A stretch of 64,000 nucleotides of DNA from Anaeramoeba flamelloides (GCA_027625915.1 JANTQA010000016.1:3539001-3603000); one strand, 5' to 3'; counted from the stretch's first letter, positions 48,642 to 61,717 are shown. The notes: generated from the letters alone by a model not told the origin. Made by a program: numbers and translations.

Positions 48642-50461
48642 CATTTAAAATTTTTAATTGGGACAAGAATATTAGTAAATAAAGATTTTTGAAGTCAAAA
48701 ATGATATTGGCCATTTGAACCAAAATATCATTAGTTACTCTATTTGTGTAAAGTATCAAGTGAATTAGAATGGAATCTTCATTGCTTTCAATTTTTTGAT
48801 ACATTTTTTTCTTTTTTGATATAAATGTTTTGTAAATCAAGAAATCTGTATCTTTTAATGATGAAATTTACAAAAGAAATAACCAATAAAATGTCCCTAA
48901 TGAGTTAAGAATTTTAAACAAATCTTTTCTTTTTGAAATAACCAAGTCGAAAGATCACCTTTCTAGTTAAACTAGTTGAAATTAAGAAAAAAAAATTTTT
49001 TTCAAAGTAAATTGTAGACGATTTCTCTTTTTTTAATCTTTTTGAAATTTATGTAAAAAAAAAAAAGTATTACTTTGGTTTCTACTCTTAATTCTATTTA
49101 TTAGTCTTTGACACAATATTTTTTCACAAATTTGTTTTCAAATTTCTTTTTTCAAATATTTTTTATAAACTAAGCCAAATAAATAAAGACTACTATTTCA
49201 CAAACGAAAGAAAAAAATTGGATTATTTACCTCAATGAAAATACAATTACAAAAGTTCGAATTCAAAGAAAAAGAAAAACTTATAAAAAAAATTTCAAAC
49301 ATGAACTAGAATTATTTTGATTTTTCCATTTAATCAATAATAAATTATTTTAAAATCAAAAATAATCCCATAAAATCTATATTTCTGAAAAATATTACTA
49401 AAAATATCTTTTTTTTTTCAGCCAAAATATAGAATTAGATGAAATTAAGGGGAATTAGGATTTTATTATATTTTTTAGGATTTCTTTATAAATAAAAAGT
49501 AATTTTCCAATCTTTTCACTAATCTAAGGCTTTATGTGTTATCATAATAATTATTTCTATTTAAAAGCTGGGGGAAAACTGTGGAATTATTTCTTTTGGT
49601 TATTAGAAGTGTTCTGAAAAATAATGTCAAACATAAAATTTGTTTCATTATCTTTAAAATGTAATAGAGTACATTTCGGAATAATTACTTTAAAATTTTC
49701 TAAAAACATAAATTAAATTTTTCATGGTTTAATTTTTGATATTATAAAACCTTAATTTCAAATTCTTGGTAATTAAAACAAAATTTCTTATATTTGCATG
49801 TATATAATTATTTTAATTAATGATATAATATTTTAGTATTTTATAATTGAGATTTTAATTTGTAAAAACTTGTACAGAAATCAATCTCAAAAGATAAATT
49901 TATATCTATATAATAGATTTTTACAAATAAAAAGTACATTTTCACAATCTCCAAATAATTACAAGATCTTTATATATATATATATATATCAAAATCGGTA
50001 TATTAAGTCGATATTGTTTGAAAAACATTCAATTATTAAAAATAAAAGATCTGATATATAAAATATAAGAAGATTTGTATTTGGTTATAATTTGAATAAG
50101 AATCAAATGGTTAACTTTTTACTGAATCTAGTAAAAAAAAATTATAGAATAAAAAAATAAAAAAATCCTCGAGAAACTTTTTAATAAATAGTTTTATGTA
50201 GAAATTTCAAAAATAATAAAAAAGTATTTAATTAAAAAAAATCTAAGGAAAAAATAATAAATATAATTGGGGGATCGGGGATTCTATCTCTATATTGAAA
50301 TTTAAGAATTTCACAAATTATCTAATTAGATATTCGTATTTTTTTTTTTGATAAGAATAAAGAAAAAACCAAAATCGTGTTATTTATTCAAAAAATATTT
50401 CTTATTTAGAAATAAATGAAGATATTGATCATTTTTTGTCGTACTTTACATATTTTACCCC
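48642..50461. other. intergenic, no gene seen
   Basis: A/T-rich with short AT microsatellites near 49972-49990. No exon or repeat copy was recognised. Confidence 0.5.
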
Positions 50462-50995
50462 ATTCCAAAAATCTCAATACATCCAAAATATAAAAACGTT
50501 AAAAAAAAATCTCAATGTATTTTTCCAAATGTAATATAAAATCACATTTAAGTAACATAATATTAATGTTTGTATAAGTAATCCTTTTCATCCATATAAT
50601 AGAAAAAAATGCCAAAAATGAAAAAATCAAAATCAGTGTGTCCAAAAAAAAAAATGAAACGAGCTGAAATGAAACAAGATAGAACAAAAAATGTATTGGT
50701 AAATTTGTTGAAATTTTAGCAACAATTGTTGATCGATCAAATGATAAAATACCAGTGAACAATTATATTCGATTTTTCAATTTAACAAACTCAACACTTA
50801 CCCTTCTATCAACCTTTGAAAAAAATTTCCTGATCTGAGGAAATACATGATGTAATTGGAAAAAAGGGAATGAAAACAAAACATAAAATACAAAAAATGG
50901 AATAGTTTCTAAAATCAAAATTATTTTCAAAATGAGTTGAAAGTGTAATATTTTTTTTCTTTAAACTGTTTAAACCGTGTCCAAATTTTTGGAAT
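50462..50995. mobile_element. Tc1/mariner-like TIR element, copy 2 (decayed)
   Basis: The left end ATTCCAAAAATCTCAATAC and the right end CGTGTCCAAATTTTTGGAAT pair with the ends of the copy at 44741-45258. The interior aligns through TTAAGTAAC, TATTAATGTTTGTATAAGTAA, TAAATTTGTTGAAATTT and GATCAAATGATAA. No full transposase. Confidence 0.7.
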
Positions 50996-51184
50996 TTAGT
51001 TTAGAAAGAAAATCGAATAATTAGATTTATTCTTAATTTAGATAAACAAAAATAAACAAAAAAATGAAAGAATATCATCTTAGTTATTATTCTAAATAAA
51101 GACTAATTATTTATCTTGTCATTCTTAAAATGATAAAGTAAATTTGGATTCTTTATTAAAATTTCTAAACAAAAATTTTGAGAT

Positions 51185-51620
51185 TAGAGAAGTGCCGTCA
51201 AGTGTTTCCAAGTGCCGAGCTTTTCGTGAGGTTTTTGTTTTATCTTTAAGTGTTCTAGTTTTTTTTGAGGTTTTATATTTTATTTCGAAAATCTATTGAT
51301 TTTCCTTAGTTTTTTTTTTAGGTTTTCTATTTATTCGGAAAATCAATAGATTTTCGTTATATTTTTTTTACTTTCCTAAATAAACCTAAAATTTATTAAA
51401 ATTTTCTGTTTATTTGAAAAGTAAAAAAAAATCGAGAACACTTCACAAATAAAACAGAAAACCTCAAAAAAAATTAGAACACATAACATATTAAAGAAGA
51501 AAACTCAAAAAAACCTAACGAAAATCTATTATTTTTCCAAATAAATAGAAAACTCAAAACAACCTAACGAAAATCTATTAATGTTTCTGAATAGACAGAA
51601 AACGCAAGAAAACCTAATAG
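51185..51620. repeat. large palindromic hairpin cluster
   Basis: It starts GTGCCGTCAAGTG and GTGCCGAGC. Outer arms with TTAAGTGTTCTAG and GAAAATCTATTGATTTTC are answered on the right by CGAGAACACTT and AACGAAAATCTATTA, around a type B core at about 51365-51430. This is one of the most extended palindromes in the window and lies just beyond the 3' end of the uridine kinase gene. Confidence 0.75.
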
Positions 51621-51832
51621 ATCGAAGATAAAATTAATTTCCTTATTTGAAAATTCAAAATCAAAAAAACAAAAAAAAATCAAACAAAAAATAACAAAAT
51701 TAATTTTGGTCAATAAAAGTTTCTTTTTTTGATAACTTTAAAAAATTTTGGAAATGGTATATGAAATAAATGAAAAAAAAACGAAAATAAGAATTTATTA
51801 GGAAAAAATCTTTTAAAATAATAAAATATCGA

Positions 51833-54800
51833 TTAGTTATATCTAAAATCACTATTTCCAATAAATTCGCGAAGAATACTGATACCAGGTACTTGGTCTG
51901 GGCTAAGCAAGTAAAAGAAATTTAGAAATTTCAATAATCTGTTGGCTTCGTGTTCCATTTGCTCGTCGCCTTGTATTTCAGCGAGCAATTGTCTTAAATA
52001 AATACCGAGGACGGGTATTTCATATACTAACGAGGTATTAAAGATATAATCTGTTTCGTTTTGGTAGGGGAAAATATTTTTTTCTTCGCCCTTTCTGACC
52101 TTGGACCACATTTTAAGATTGTCTGTTGGCTTCATGCCTCTAAATTGGTGATCACGGATTATCCTTCTTAGCAACCTACAATCTGAAGTTGAAATTCGGT
52201 GGTGAACGTCAACACTTAATTGTGTTATTGCGGAGACATAAATTCGAGCGATCTTGTCAAGACCCAATTTTTTTGTAAAATATGGGTTGAGGCCATGGAT
52301 TCCTTCGATGATGAGGATATCCTTTTCTCTTAATTTCCACATTTGATTAAAATCATCATAGCCCTCTCCTTTAACAAAATCGTAACTTCTTGTTGGGATT
52401 TCGTTTCCATCTAAAAGATCTAATAATCTCTTTGTCATTAATTTGACGTTTAAGCAATTTACAGATTCAAAATCCTTTTCGCCGTTTTCGTCAAGTGGCA
52501 TATCCTCACGGCTTAAATAATAATCATCCATTGAGATGCATCTCGTTGTAAGTCCCAGTACTTCAAAATGAATTCCCAATCTTTTTGCAAATGTGGTTTT
52601 ACCACTGGAACTGGGGCCTGCGATCGTGACGATCCTTTTTTTTGGAAATAGTTCCGCTATTTCACTAGACAATTTGGTAAGCTTTTGAGTATGAAGCCCT
52701 TCTGCTACCCATTTTAGTCGATCTATCTTTTTGGACACAATATGGCTATTCAGATCAGATATGGATGATGTATGAAGTAATTCGGCCCAAACATCACGTT
52801 CTTGAATTAATTCAAATAGCTTTGGTCGATCATGAAAATCTTTAATTGAGGTTGGGTTACTTAATGTTGGAAATCTTAAAATAATTCCGCCATGGAATGG
52901 ATGCTATTTATCATAAATTTAATTTTTTTTTTGTTATTGTGGTTTTTTTTTTTGTTATTGTGGTTTTTTTTTTTTAAAATTAGGTTTTTTCGGATCGAGT
53001 TTTAGATTTGTTTGTTTCTATACTTGATTGGAAAGTAGTTTTGAAGTTGGAAATTCTATTTTTTATTTATTTATCATTTGAATATGTTAATTTTTTCTTG
53101 CTTTTTTTTTTTAACAAATTAAATTTCAAAAAAAGTTTTAAAATATTGTTTGTGAATGAATTTTTGGGGGTTTGTTGATTTTGGGAAACTGTTAAAAAAA
53201 ATTTGAAGAATTTTGGATATATTAAGCCAGTCAACAGTTTGTAAATATGAAATTTTTTCTTGTGTTTTTTTGTGAAGAAAATTAAAAAATATTTTATTTA
53301 TTAGATGTAACTAATTCTAAACAAATTCTATAATTTTATTTTCAGAAATTAATTCAGATGCACTTTATCGATAGGAGTTATTTATAAAGAGTGTAAGTTG
53401 GAAATGTTTTAAAAATTATCTTTAAAATGGTTGATAAACTTTAATATACCTATTTTTAGAACAAATTAAAAAATTTTTTTGGTCATCACTTTTTGAAAAG
53501 CTAAATTTATTTGGTTTTGTTTTTTGATATGAGGAAAAAAAATTTTTCAAAAAAAAATTAAAAATTTGCTTATTTTTTCACTTTTTAATAACTTGTCTTT
53601 AAATAAAAACTATTTATTAATAAGAGATCTTTGATCAAAAATTATTTTTAAAGATATTTTATAATTTAAGTTGAAAAATCCAATTTTTTCAGGTTCAATT
53701 TAGATTTTTTTTTTAATTTAATAGTGAAAAATTTTAAAATTTTTTTCTTCATACTATGAGGTTATTTTAATAGATTTCAAAAGTATTCTACATTTAATAA
53801 ATATCTTATAAATGGGTAATCAATTATTTTGACCAAAAGGATTAATTTTATTTTTTATTATTGACATATATAATATTTTTATTTTGATTTGATTTTTCGT
53901 TTGGTTTTTTGTAATTTTTGAAATAAACTGAAAATTAAATAAATTTTTCTTTAATCTCTCAGATTAAATTAAAAAACCGCCGTTAGGTTTTCCATTATTT
54001 AAAAGATTAGATTTAAATCTGTGATTTTACTCTATTATTTTGAATTATGGGCACTTGACGGACACTTTCGTTCGGTTTTACAGAAATTCAAAAGAACCTA
54101 GTAAAATTCAAAAGAATCGAGTAAAATTCATCGATCTTACTCTATTCATTTAAATTCTGGAAAACTTCGGATACTTTTGTTAAGTTTTTTTTTTCTATAT
54201 TAAAGTTTTGTTAGATGATTAACAGATTTTTCAAAACTAGTAGTTATTCCCTATAGAAGTAAATGTCTCAAAGCTGAATTAAACTTTATTTCATTTGGAA
54301 TTTTTTACCTCAAAATTAAAAAAAAACACCTTTTTTTCTCGAATAGAGAGTTTTAAAAATCGTTGTACTACTGAGAAAAACAATAAATACAATCTCCTCA
54401 AGAATTTTGAAGTTAAGGGGTGTTGATTATATTGTAATAAGCTTTATTACGAATGATGAAATGTTAATTCAAGTATTATTTTTGACTAATTCAAAATTTT
54501 CAATTTTATTGTTTTCATACAGTGTTGTGGAAAAAAAAGTAAAACTCTTTTTTAAATTTTCAACTTTAAGAGAATCACAGAAAGCTGATCATTAAAAGTT
54601 TTTACAATGAAAAGAAAAAAAGATTAACTCTAAAGAATAATTCAACATTTTATTCTCATGAAAAATCAAGAAAAAAAATTTGGATCTCATTTTAGTTGGA
54701 AATTTCCTCAAGTTACTTGTTTTGATCTCAAAAATCGTTAAATTTTTCAAAAAATATTTAATAATTGATTAACCAAAGTAAAGTCTTGACGATAAGACAG

Positions 54801-57612
54801 TATTGTGAAAACTGTTATTATGATTAATACGTTTTTTTTTTTTTCTTTAATCTGAGTGTTTGATTATTTTTGGAAAAAAATTTTTATTTGGAAATCTTGC
54901 TTTTTCGTTTACAAACTGTATTTATTCAAAGAGATCAATTTATCTTTATTTTACTCATTTTCGTTCCATAAGATTTTAATATAATACTAGATAAAGATGA
55001 ATAATTCTATTTTATCGTTTAATCTGGAATCATAACTGTGCAACAAGAACTGGAATACAATTATATAAAAAAAAAAAAAAAAGATGATGAGATGAAAAGT
55101 TTTTGTACATTTAATCAAAATTATGGGTAATATCTGCTTTTTATTATAATTGATCCAAACTTTTAAAATGAAAAGTTTCGGTAATTCTCTTAATGTTTAC
55201 TATTAAAAAATGAGTTTTATTTTTTGTATCTGTTTACTTTTGTCTACACAATACTGATAAATTCAAAAAAATTTAATAAAATTTTTAGTTCCATTTCCCA
55301 TTTTGTAATCTCCTATCTCAACTTTTCAAACAACTCAAGAGAAAGAACATTTTGAAGCACAAACCAATTTAACAAAGTTTTTTAACATTTAAAAGAATAA
55401 AATGCTTTCTTCAAAGCTTGTGTAAAAAAATTTGTAAGAATGGAAAATGAAGTGAAAATTTTCAGATATTTATTTGAATTTATCAGTAGTATGAAAAATT
55501 TAAAAAACCACATTTTTCGATTGTTTTGAACCAGATGTTCACAATCCAGATGTGGCCATTTTGAAATTCGGAAATATCAAATTTAATTATGAGGATTTCT
55601 TTTGTGGTAAGTGTTTTTTTTATTTACAAATTGAATTCTTTGTCTTCTTTTTAAAAAAGTTTAAATCAAAAGTTTGTTAAAAGTAGTAATAAAACGGTTG
55701 AGAAACTTACAAAGAACAATCTAGAGTAACAAATTAAAATCTTTTTTTTTTCACACTTTCGTGAAATTGAAACTTAATTGTTGAAAGAATATTTATTAAA
55801 GCTGTTTTAAAAAGCTGTCACAAAAAAAATTTGTTATTTTGTGTGCTTCTGAAAATTGTTACAAACAAGATTGCAAATGTTTTATACAGTCGTTTTAAAA
55901 AAGTGAGTGCTTTTTTTTATGAGAATGTACTTCTTTAAAACTTTTATCAAGTTTTCTATTTAAAAAAAGTAAAAACCTTTTCGGAATTTAAAACTGTTTG
56001 AAAGTTTTCTGTTTTTAATAAGATCAGCGATTAAAATGTGTTGTGGTGGTTGGAGTATGAAAGAAAGAACTTTTTTTCAAAAGAAAGTTCCAACTTTATT
56101 AAAACACAAAACTTGAAAAAAGTTTTAATTCTTACAAAATCATAAAAAAAAAAAAGTTTTCACTTTTTTAAAATGGCTCTAGTAACTTGTTACAACTTTT
56201 TTATAATTACTGTTAATTGTAAAATAACAAAATCAAAATTTTCATTCAGCTTTCCAAAAAAATCTACCCAAGAATTATAAAATAAATCATCAACGATCCC
56301 AATTCTAAAAGGGGTGTTAATTAATTAAAGCTGGTTTTTTGAATTAAAAATTTGAAATTTTAGATGATTTTAAAATTCTAATTTTGGAAAGCTGAATGAA
56401 AATTTTGTAACACTTATTTTGCAACAAAGAGTATTCTAAATTTGAAGCCTTCTTTGAAAATCAAAAAAACACTCACCATAAAAAAGAAAATATTTTATTT
56501 TGAAATATACAATTGTCTTGAGGGTTGTGTTCAATGGGTTTAGTCTTTTCATTAGTTACTCTTTTTGAAGGAAATGAGTGAAAAATTATTAAAAAATTCA
56601 CTCGAAATTATTCTAATTAGGCCTCACATTTAATATGAGAGTTAGCTGATGAAGACAGTAAAAATTCAGAAAAAATAGATGTGGTCTGCAATGAAAAAGT
56701 AAAAAAACAAATAAAAAATGTCAAAAAAATTGAAATAAATAGTCTTCCAAAAAATAAAAAATAAAAAATAAAAAATAAAAAAAGAAAAAGAAAAAGAAAA
56801 AGAAGAAAGACCTGAAATTTCTTACCAATTTAAAAATTTTTAGTCTGTCCTTTCGGACTTCAACAGAGTCAATTATATAGTCAAGGTTGTGACGGAATTG
56901 AATAACTGGAATAAAATCATTTCTATAAGTTTTTAAAATACCTAATTTGTCGTTGTATCCCTTTTCTTTGAATAACTTAATCAATTCAGATCGTTTCATT
57001 GATGATTCTTTGATTTTGGTTGATTAAACAATGAAAAATGAAAAACAAAGAAAAGAAAAACAAAGAAAAAGAACAAGAAATCGAAAATTTTTATTTTTAT
57101 TTGATAAAAAAAATTTTGATAAAGAAAAAAGAAGAGTTTTTTTACTGTTAATTTTTTCTTCTGATTTGATGTACTCCTTCATTTTTTGATAAATTGTCTC
57201 ACAATTTTCTTTTGAGATTTTGTGGTCTTTTTTTGTGTCACGGCAGAAATAGCCATCACCAAAGCTATGAAGTTATTGAAAAAAAAATTATATTAAGGAG
57301 AAAAAAATTTTTTGTTTTTCTAATGTTTTTTTTCTTTTTTTTTAAAAACAAAAAAAAAAAGACAAAAAATTTAAAAATTTACGAATGAACAATACAGATA
57401 TCGTGTCCTTCATATAGCTCTTGGTATGCTGTTACAAGTAAAAAGGATAAAGTTGATTGTATTTTACGAAGATCGTTTCTGGTTTTTAATACAATTTTTT
57501 CAGTTTTTTCCAGCTTTTCAAGCTCTTCACCTTGGGTTAATTGACGATTGATTAGAGAAGACAAATCTTCATGAGACTCTTCACGAAGAAGTTGGTTTGT
57601 TAATTGACTCAT
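51833..57612 (-). CDS. uridine kinase-like protein (ThrRS-like N-terminus plus PRK/uridine kinase domain), four exons
   Basis: Exons 57612-57383, 57264-57146, 57007-56826 and 52903-51833 join in phase to 533 residues, close to the usual length of this family. Exon 1 starts at an ATG and ends ...GHDICIVH; exon 2 continues SFGDGYFCRDTKKD; exon 3 has RSELIKLFKEKGYNDKLGIL and ends RLKIFKL; exon 4 opens HPFHGGIILRFPTLSNP. Together residues 1-230 resemble the ThrRS-like region (HSxGDGYFC motif) seen in bacterial and protist kinases of this type. The phosphoribulokinase/uridine kinase domain follows: Walker A GPSSSGKT at 273-280, SMDDYY near 303, and IIEGIHGLNP. The family phosphorylates uridine or cytidine in salvage; substrate not proven. 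Catalytic residues look intact. Introns are 118, 138 and 3,922 bp. The exon 3 acceptor CAAAG is weak but the only in-phase choice. Probably cytosolic. Confidence 0.9.
53890..54190. repeat. hairpin cluster in the kinase intron
   Basis: Type B module with GAAATAAACTGAAAATT followed by type A modules (AAATTCAAAAGAATCGAGTA against ACTCTATTCATTTAAATTCTGG) and the linker GGGCACTTGACGGACACTTTCG. Same family as the clusters at 14351, 17009, 33733 and 51185. Confidence 0.75.
56233..56407. repeat. 175 bp inverted repeat, MITE-like
   Basis: Arms of about 26 bp: AATTTTCATTCAGCTTTCC at the left and GGAAAGCTGAATGAAAATT at the right are perfect complements, with about 120 bp of unrelated sequence between. 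Within intron 3 of the kinase gene. Confidence 0.8.
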
Positions 57613-58649
57613 TTTTTGAAAAATAAATGTCTTTGAAAAAAAAGTTAAAGTTTTAAAAAATGAAACAAAAATTCTGTTTTGCCCTGAAAGCTATTTTTTT
57701 ACAGAATAAAAATAGAGAGTGAATAACAAATAATTTGCTCTTTATTGTACATTACAAAATTGGGGGGTTTTCAAAGGGTATAAAATCTGGGTTATGATCA
57801 AATAGAAGACAATATGATAATAGAAAAGTTGTCTAATTGACAAACCCGACCAAACAAACAAAGTACGTTCTTTGTTGTTTCTCTCAAGCCATTATTACTA
57901 CTAGAGTTAAAATTCTACTAATTCAATTTTTTTATCATAAAAAAATACATTTTTTATTCCCAATAATTAAACTTTTTTTCCAATATAATCTAAATTCAAG
58001 TTTGTTGAAAAGAGAGGTATATTTAAAATACATTATTTAGTCTTAGTTCTTGACCTTGGTATCATAATTTTCTTCTAATAAAGGTTTTTTAAATTAAAAA
58101 TGATCTGAAAATTTTGCAAATTTTTTTTCTTATTTTTCCCTTTTATTCAAATTGGATTACCAAGTTTTATTTATTTGTTTTGAGAAGAACACCTCTCTTG
58201 TTTTCAGTTTTTTATTGATCAGTGGATATTATTTTTTTTCCTAGTCGAAAAAGTTTGTACTTGATTTAAAATATTTACAGAATAGGTAGGTTATTGTGAA
58301 AGCTAATGAAAAGTTTCTCGACTCCTTTCAGCTTTCATAAACTATTTTTCAGTCAAAAGCTTGCAGTTGTAATGGTATAATACATGTGTTTAAAGGGTTT
58401 GCATAGATATTAGAAGAAAAAATTTATTTTGGCAATTTTCAAAATTGAAATCATTTTTTCATATTTGTGTTTTTTTTTCTCGATTTTTTTTTAAAAGGTC
58501 ATTCAGTTGCAAAAAATTTTTTAATTGCAAGATCAATAGTCACTTGGTAAAAATCGTGTTATTTTAAGGCCACTGAAACCATGTAAACATTGTTGAGAAA
58601 TCTAAATTGATTTCTATTGCAATTCAATGAAGATCTTTGATCTTGATAT
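57613..58649. other. intergenic, no gene seen
   Basis: The 5' flank of the kinase gene. No coding exon was recognised; the short frame 57837-58040 lacks coding character. Confidence 0.5.
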
Positions 58650-58800
58650 TTGTTTAATAAATGTGAAAAATTTTCACTTCATTTTCATTTCCTTTTTCAA
58701 ATAGAGACCACAAATACCAACAAACTTCGTTTGGGTGCTTAATTTCTAAAAGAAAAGTTTGGAAAATGAAGTGAAAAATGTTTCATATTTATTATTCAAA
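58650..58800. repeat. 150 bp inverted repeat, MITE-like
   Basis: The left arm TTTTCACTTCATTTTC and the right arm GAAAATGAAGTGAAAA are complements and continue more loosely outward (TTTAATAAATGTGAAA against TTTCATATTTATTATTC). A related right arm lies at 55441-55490. Confidence 0.7.
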
Positions 58801-59879
58801 TACCAGTAGAAGTTCAAAACGAACATTGTTGTTTTTCTCAATAGTTACCTAAGAATTTGAGTTTTGAAATTTTTTTAAAAATCTATTGATTAATTAGTTT
58901 CAATCAGACACGTATCAACAATTCTTTGGGGTTTATTATTCTGTTTATTTCTTATTTGTTCTTCAAAGGTCAATTATATAGAATAATTGATATTTGCAAA
59001 AAAACGTTGGGCCCCTTTGACTGAAACAGAGTTTAGAATATTGAAAATGTTTTCATCCAAGAAGACATTCTTGTAGGAACCTATGAAGGCTTTGATTGTT
59101 TTAGAAGCTCTATTATTCAACACAATTTACTACACCAAGTTTTGACTGAGATTATATTTATTTCTCTTTAGTTCTTATTGTTGTTGATCTAAAAGGATCG
59201 ATAAGCTTTTCAACCAAACCAAAATATAATACAATAAAACTCTTTGATCTAACCATTGATTGAATCAAGTATCTTTTTTTATTGTTTTTTCAAAGAATAA
59301 CTTTTTATCACATAATCTATTTTGTGATCAAAGAAATTTTCTTTGTGAAAATATTGCCCAATTAGCCCAAAAACACATCAACTATTATATCGTGGTTACT
59401 TTTTCATCACAATATTTTGACTTTTATTACCATTTTTTAATAATATAGAACATCTCGATTTGTTAGAATATCATGATAATATTGAATATTGCGATTTTCC
59501 AAAATATTGGCAATTTGATTGAAATTATTGCGATTTTTGTAACTTTATCGTGAATTGAACATGATATCATGAAAACCTGTATTTGAAATTACTTCTTTAA
59601 CATGATTCATAGTGTTTTAATTGGTTTATCATTACTTTCACATTACAAGAATATTAATTTTCAATATATTCTAATTCTCATTTTATTCTAATTTGACTTT
59701 ATATATTTTATTTTTCTTGATAAAATTTTAATATTTTTTTTTATAAATTTCAATCCTAAATAATTATTTTTAACTCTATTTTTTGATCTTTTCAATTTCC
59801 TATGATTATAATTTTTAAATTTTGTTTTTGGATTACAAAAAAAATTATCATATCCTTGGAAACAATAATCATATTGATT

Positions 59880-60480
59880 TAAATATTGGTTCTGGAAAAA
59901 GTGTAAATTACACTATAGATACACTTTTACTTAAATTTCCCCAAAGATAATTGAGTCACAAAAATATAGATTTCACGATTTTTCAATGGAAAGACACACC
60001 TAAAATTATCTTTATGGTTAAAAAGCAAAAAAAACATAAAATTGTCAAAGTAAAAAGAATAAAGAATAATAAAAGAAATTTAAAAGGGGTTGATAAGAAG
60101 CAATTGGTGAAAAATCAATGTAAAAAAAAAATCAATGCTATCTTTAACAAAGGACTCAAAAAATCACAAGTATGATAATCTAATTTAATTTAATTTGATA
60201 ATTTCTCATGAATATTCATTTATAGACTGTTATTTAAATTGTTATAATTTTGTATTTTTTTTTTGATGAGATTTGCCTTAAACCTTTGGGCATTTATAGC
60301 TGTTTTTTTTTTTTAGTTTTTATTTTTAATTTACCCATACTTTCGTGTTTCATTGTATCCAGTATTAGCAATTAACTACTTGAACTTTTTTTTCTTTGTA
60401 ACTCTTCTTACCAATAGAAAGATAGATTCATAGGTGAATACTGGAAAAAAATTAAAAACAGTATTTATTATTTTTTTTAT
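59880..60480. repeat. dispersed repeat matching 21060-21660
   Basis: Collinear with 21060-21660. An open frame inside it, ATG at about 60014 to 60175, encodes a 50-residue Lys-rich peptide and ends at CAAGTATGA, which could be a splice donor. Because the same stretch recurs in decayed form at 21.2 kb, I treat it as repeat DNA rather than a gene. A small hairpin (CCAGTATT/AATACTGG) lies at about 60358-60444. Confidence 0.6.
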
Positions 60481-60519
60481 TTTGAAAAGAGGAAATTAAT
60501 TTGCGGTTACTACTTTTAG

Positions 60520-60596
60520 GCTTTTTTTTTTATTTAATAAATAAACTGAAAATTTAATAAATTCTCGGTTTATTTCAAAAATTAAAAAAAAACGCA
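60520..60596. repeat. type B hairpin
   Basis: Inverted repeat AAATAAACTGAAAATTTAA / AATTCTCGGTTTATTT with A/T-rich outer stems, as in the other hairpin clusters. It abuts the left end of the TTAA-flanked element at 60602. Confidence 0.75.
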
Positions 60597-60601
60597 GTTA
60601 A

Positions 60602-61717
60602 GGGAGTAGTCATTTTTGAAAATAAAATGAAATCTTGTCAAGATCTTGAAATTTTTTTTTTTGTAATTTGTGTTTTGACTTATGAAATGGATGATTTAGC
60701 CCCATTTAAACAATTTATTGATTTGAGTCTCTTTTTTGAAATTCAAAATTTACATGTTTCCCATATAAAACGAAAAAAAGTAACCTATTATTTTGTTTAA
60801 GAATTAAGTTAATTCTTGAAAATAGGAAAAAATATTTTTCATTTTATGTTGGAAAGTATTGATTTCGAAAGCAAAGTTTTTATTTGGTTTCTTTTTCTTT
60901 GATTAATATTTCAATTCAAATCTTAGCCATTAAAACTATTCGTGGTTTAGGTGATTTAATAAATGAATATTCGGTAGAAGCTTGACTACAGTTTATCAAT
61001 TAAATTGAGATCTATTTAAAAAATTTTTTCTTTAATGTTATGAAAAAGTTTGTTTTCTTATTTTCAAAAAATGAATAAAAATTGGTAAAAAATGTTTAAT
61101 TTTGAAAAATTTTTAGACAAATTGTTTGGTCTTATTCACAAGAATCCTTATAACAATTCAAATCATTGTTTTCCGAAATCAAAATTTGATTTTGAATTTT
61201 GAGGATAAAATTAACTAATTCCCAAATATCTTCAAGAAAATTTTATTTTGAAAAATCAAATTTCATCTTAAAACAAAAACAAAATTTCAGAGTAAAATTT
61301 TTAAATGACCCCAAAACTTTGATTATTATAACTACTATTCTTAAAAAAATACAATTATTTTTTAATCCGTTGAATATATTAGTTTTTTGGTTAACCAAAA
61401 GTTTTATCTCAAAAAAGAACAAAAATCTTTATATTTATATTACTGGTAACAAAGAAATGTTATAGTATAATAATGATCAAAATGACAATAAACGGGGTAA
61501 AAACTTGTTAAATTGTGAGAAAAAAAATGAATTTAATAGTTTTCTTTTTCGGAAAAAATGGAAAAAAAAAATTGATCTGACTAAACTAATTTTCTTTTAT
61601 GGCTTTCTTAGTCGATCAGAATTTTTTGACACATAGAATATACAAAATTTGTAAGTAGAGAATACCACCAATAACATATTTTAAAATTTTGCCTTGTTGT
61701 CGTAGAAGACTAGTCCC
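60602..61717. mobile_element. 1.1 kb TTAA-flanked DNA element
   Basis: Flanked by TTAA at 60598-60601 and 61718-61721. The ends are GGGAGTAGTC and GACTAGTCCC, inverted with one mismatch in 10. It is the longest of the TTAA-flanked group here. It holds an 88-codon frame at 61199-61465 (TTG start, Lys/Asn/Phe-rich) that does not look like a transposase. The last 180 bp recurs at 10702-10880. Non-autonomous. Confidence 0.75.

Larger units (their letters stand above)
52904..56825 (-). other. intron 3 of the uridine kinase gene with repeats
   Basis: A 3,922 bp intron (GTAAGA ... AATAG). Both borders are phase 0 and the protein is collinear with its family across the join. It contains a hairpin cluster at 53890-54190, a short inverted repeat at 56233-56407, and an element-like segment at about 55256-55492. 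Confidence 0.8.
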
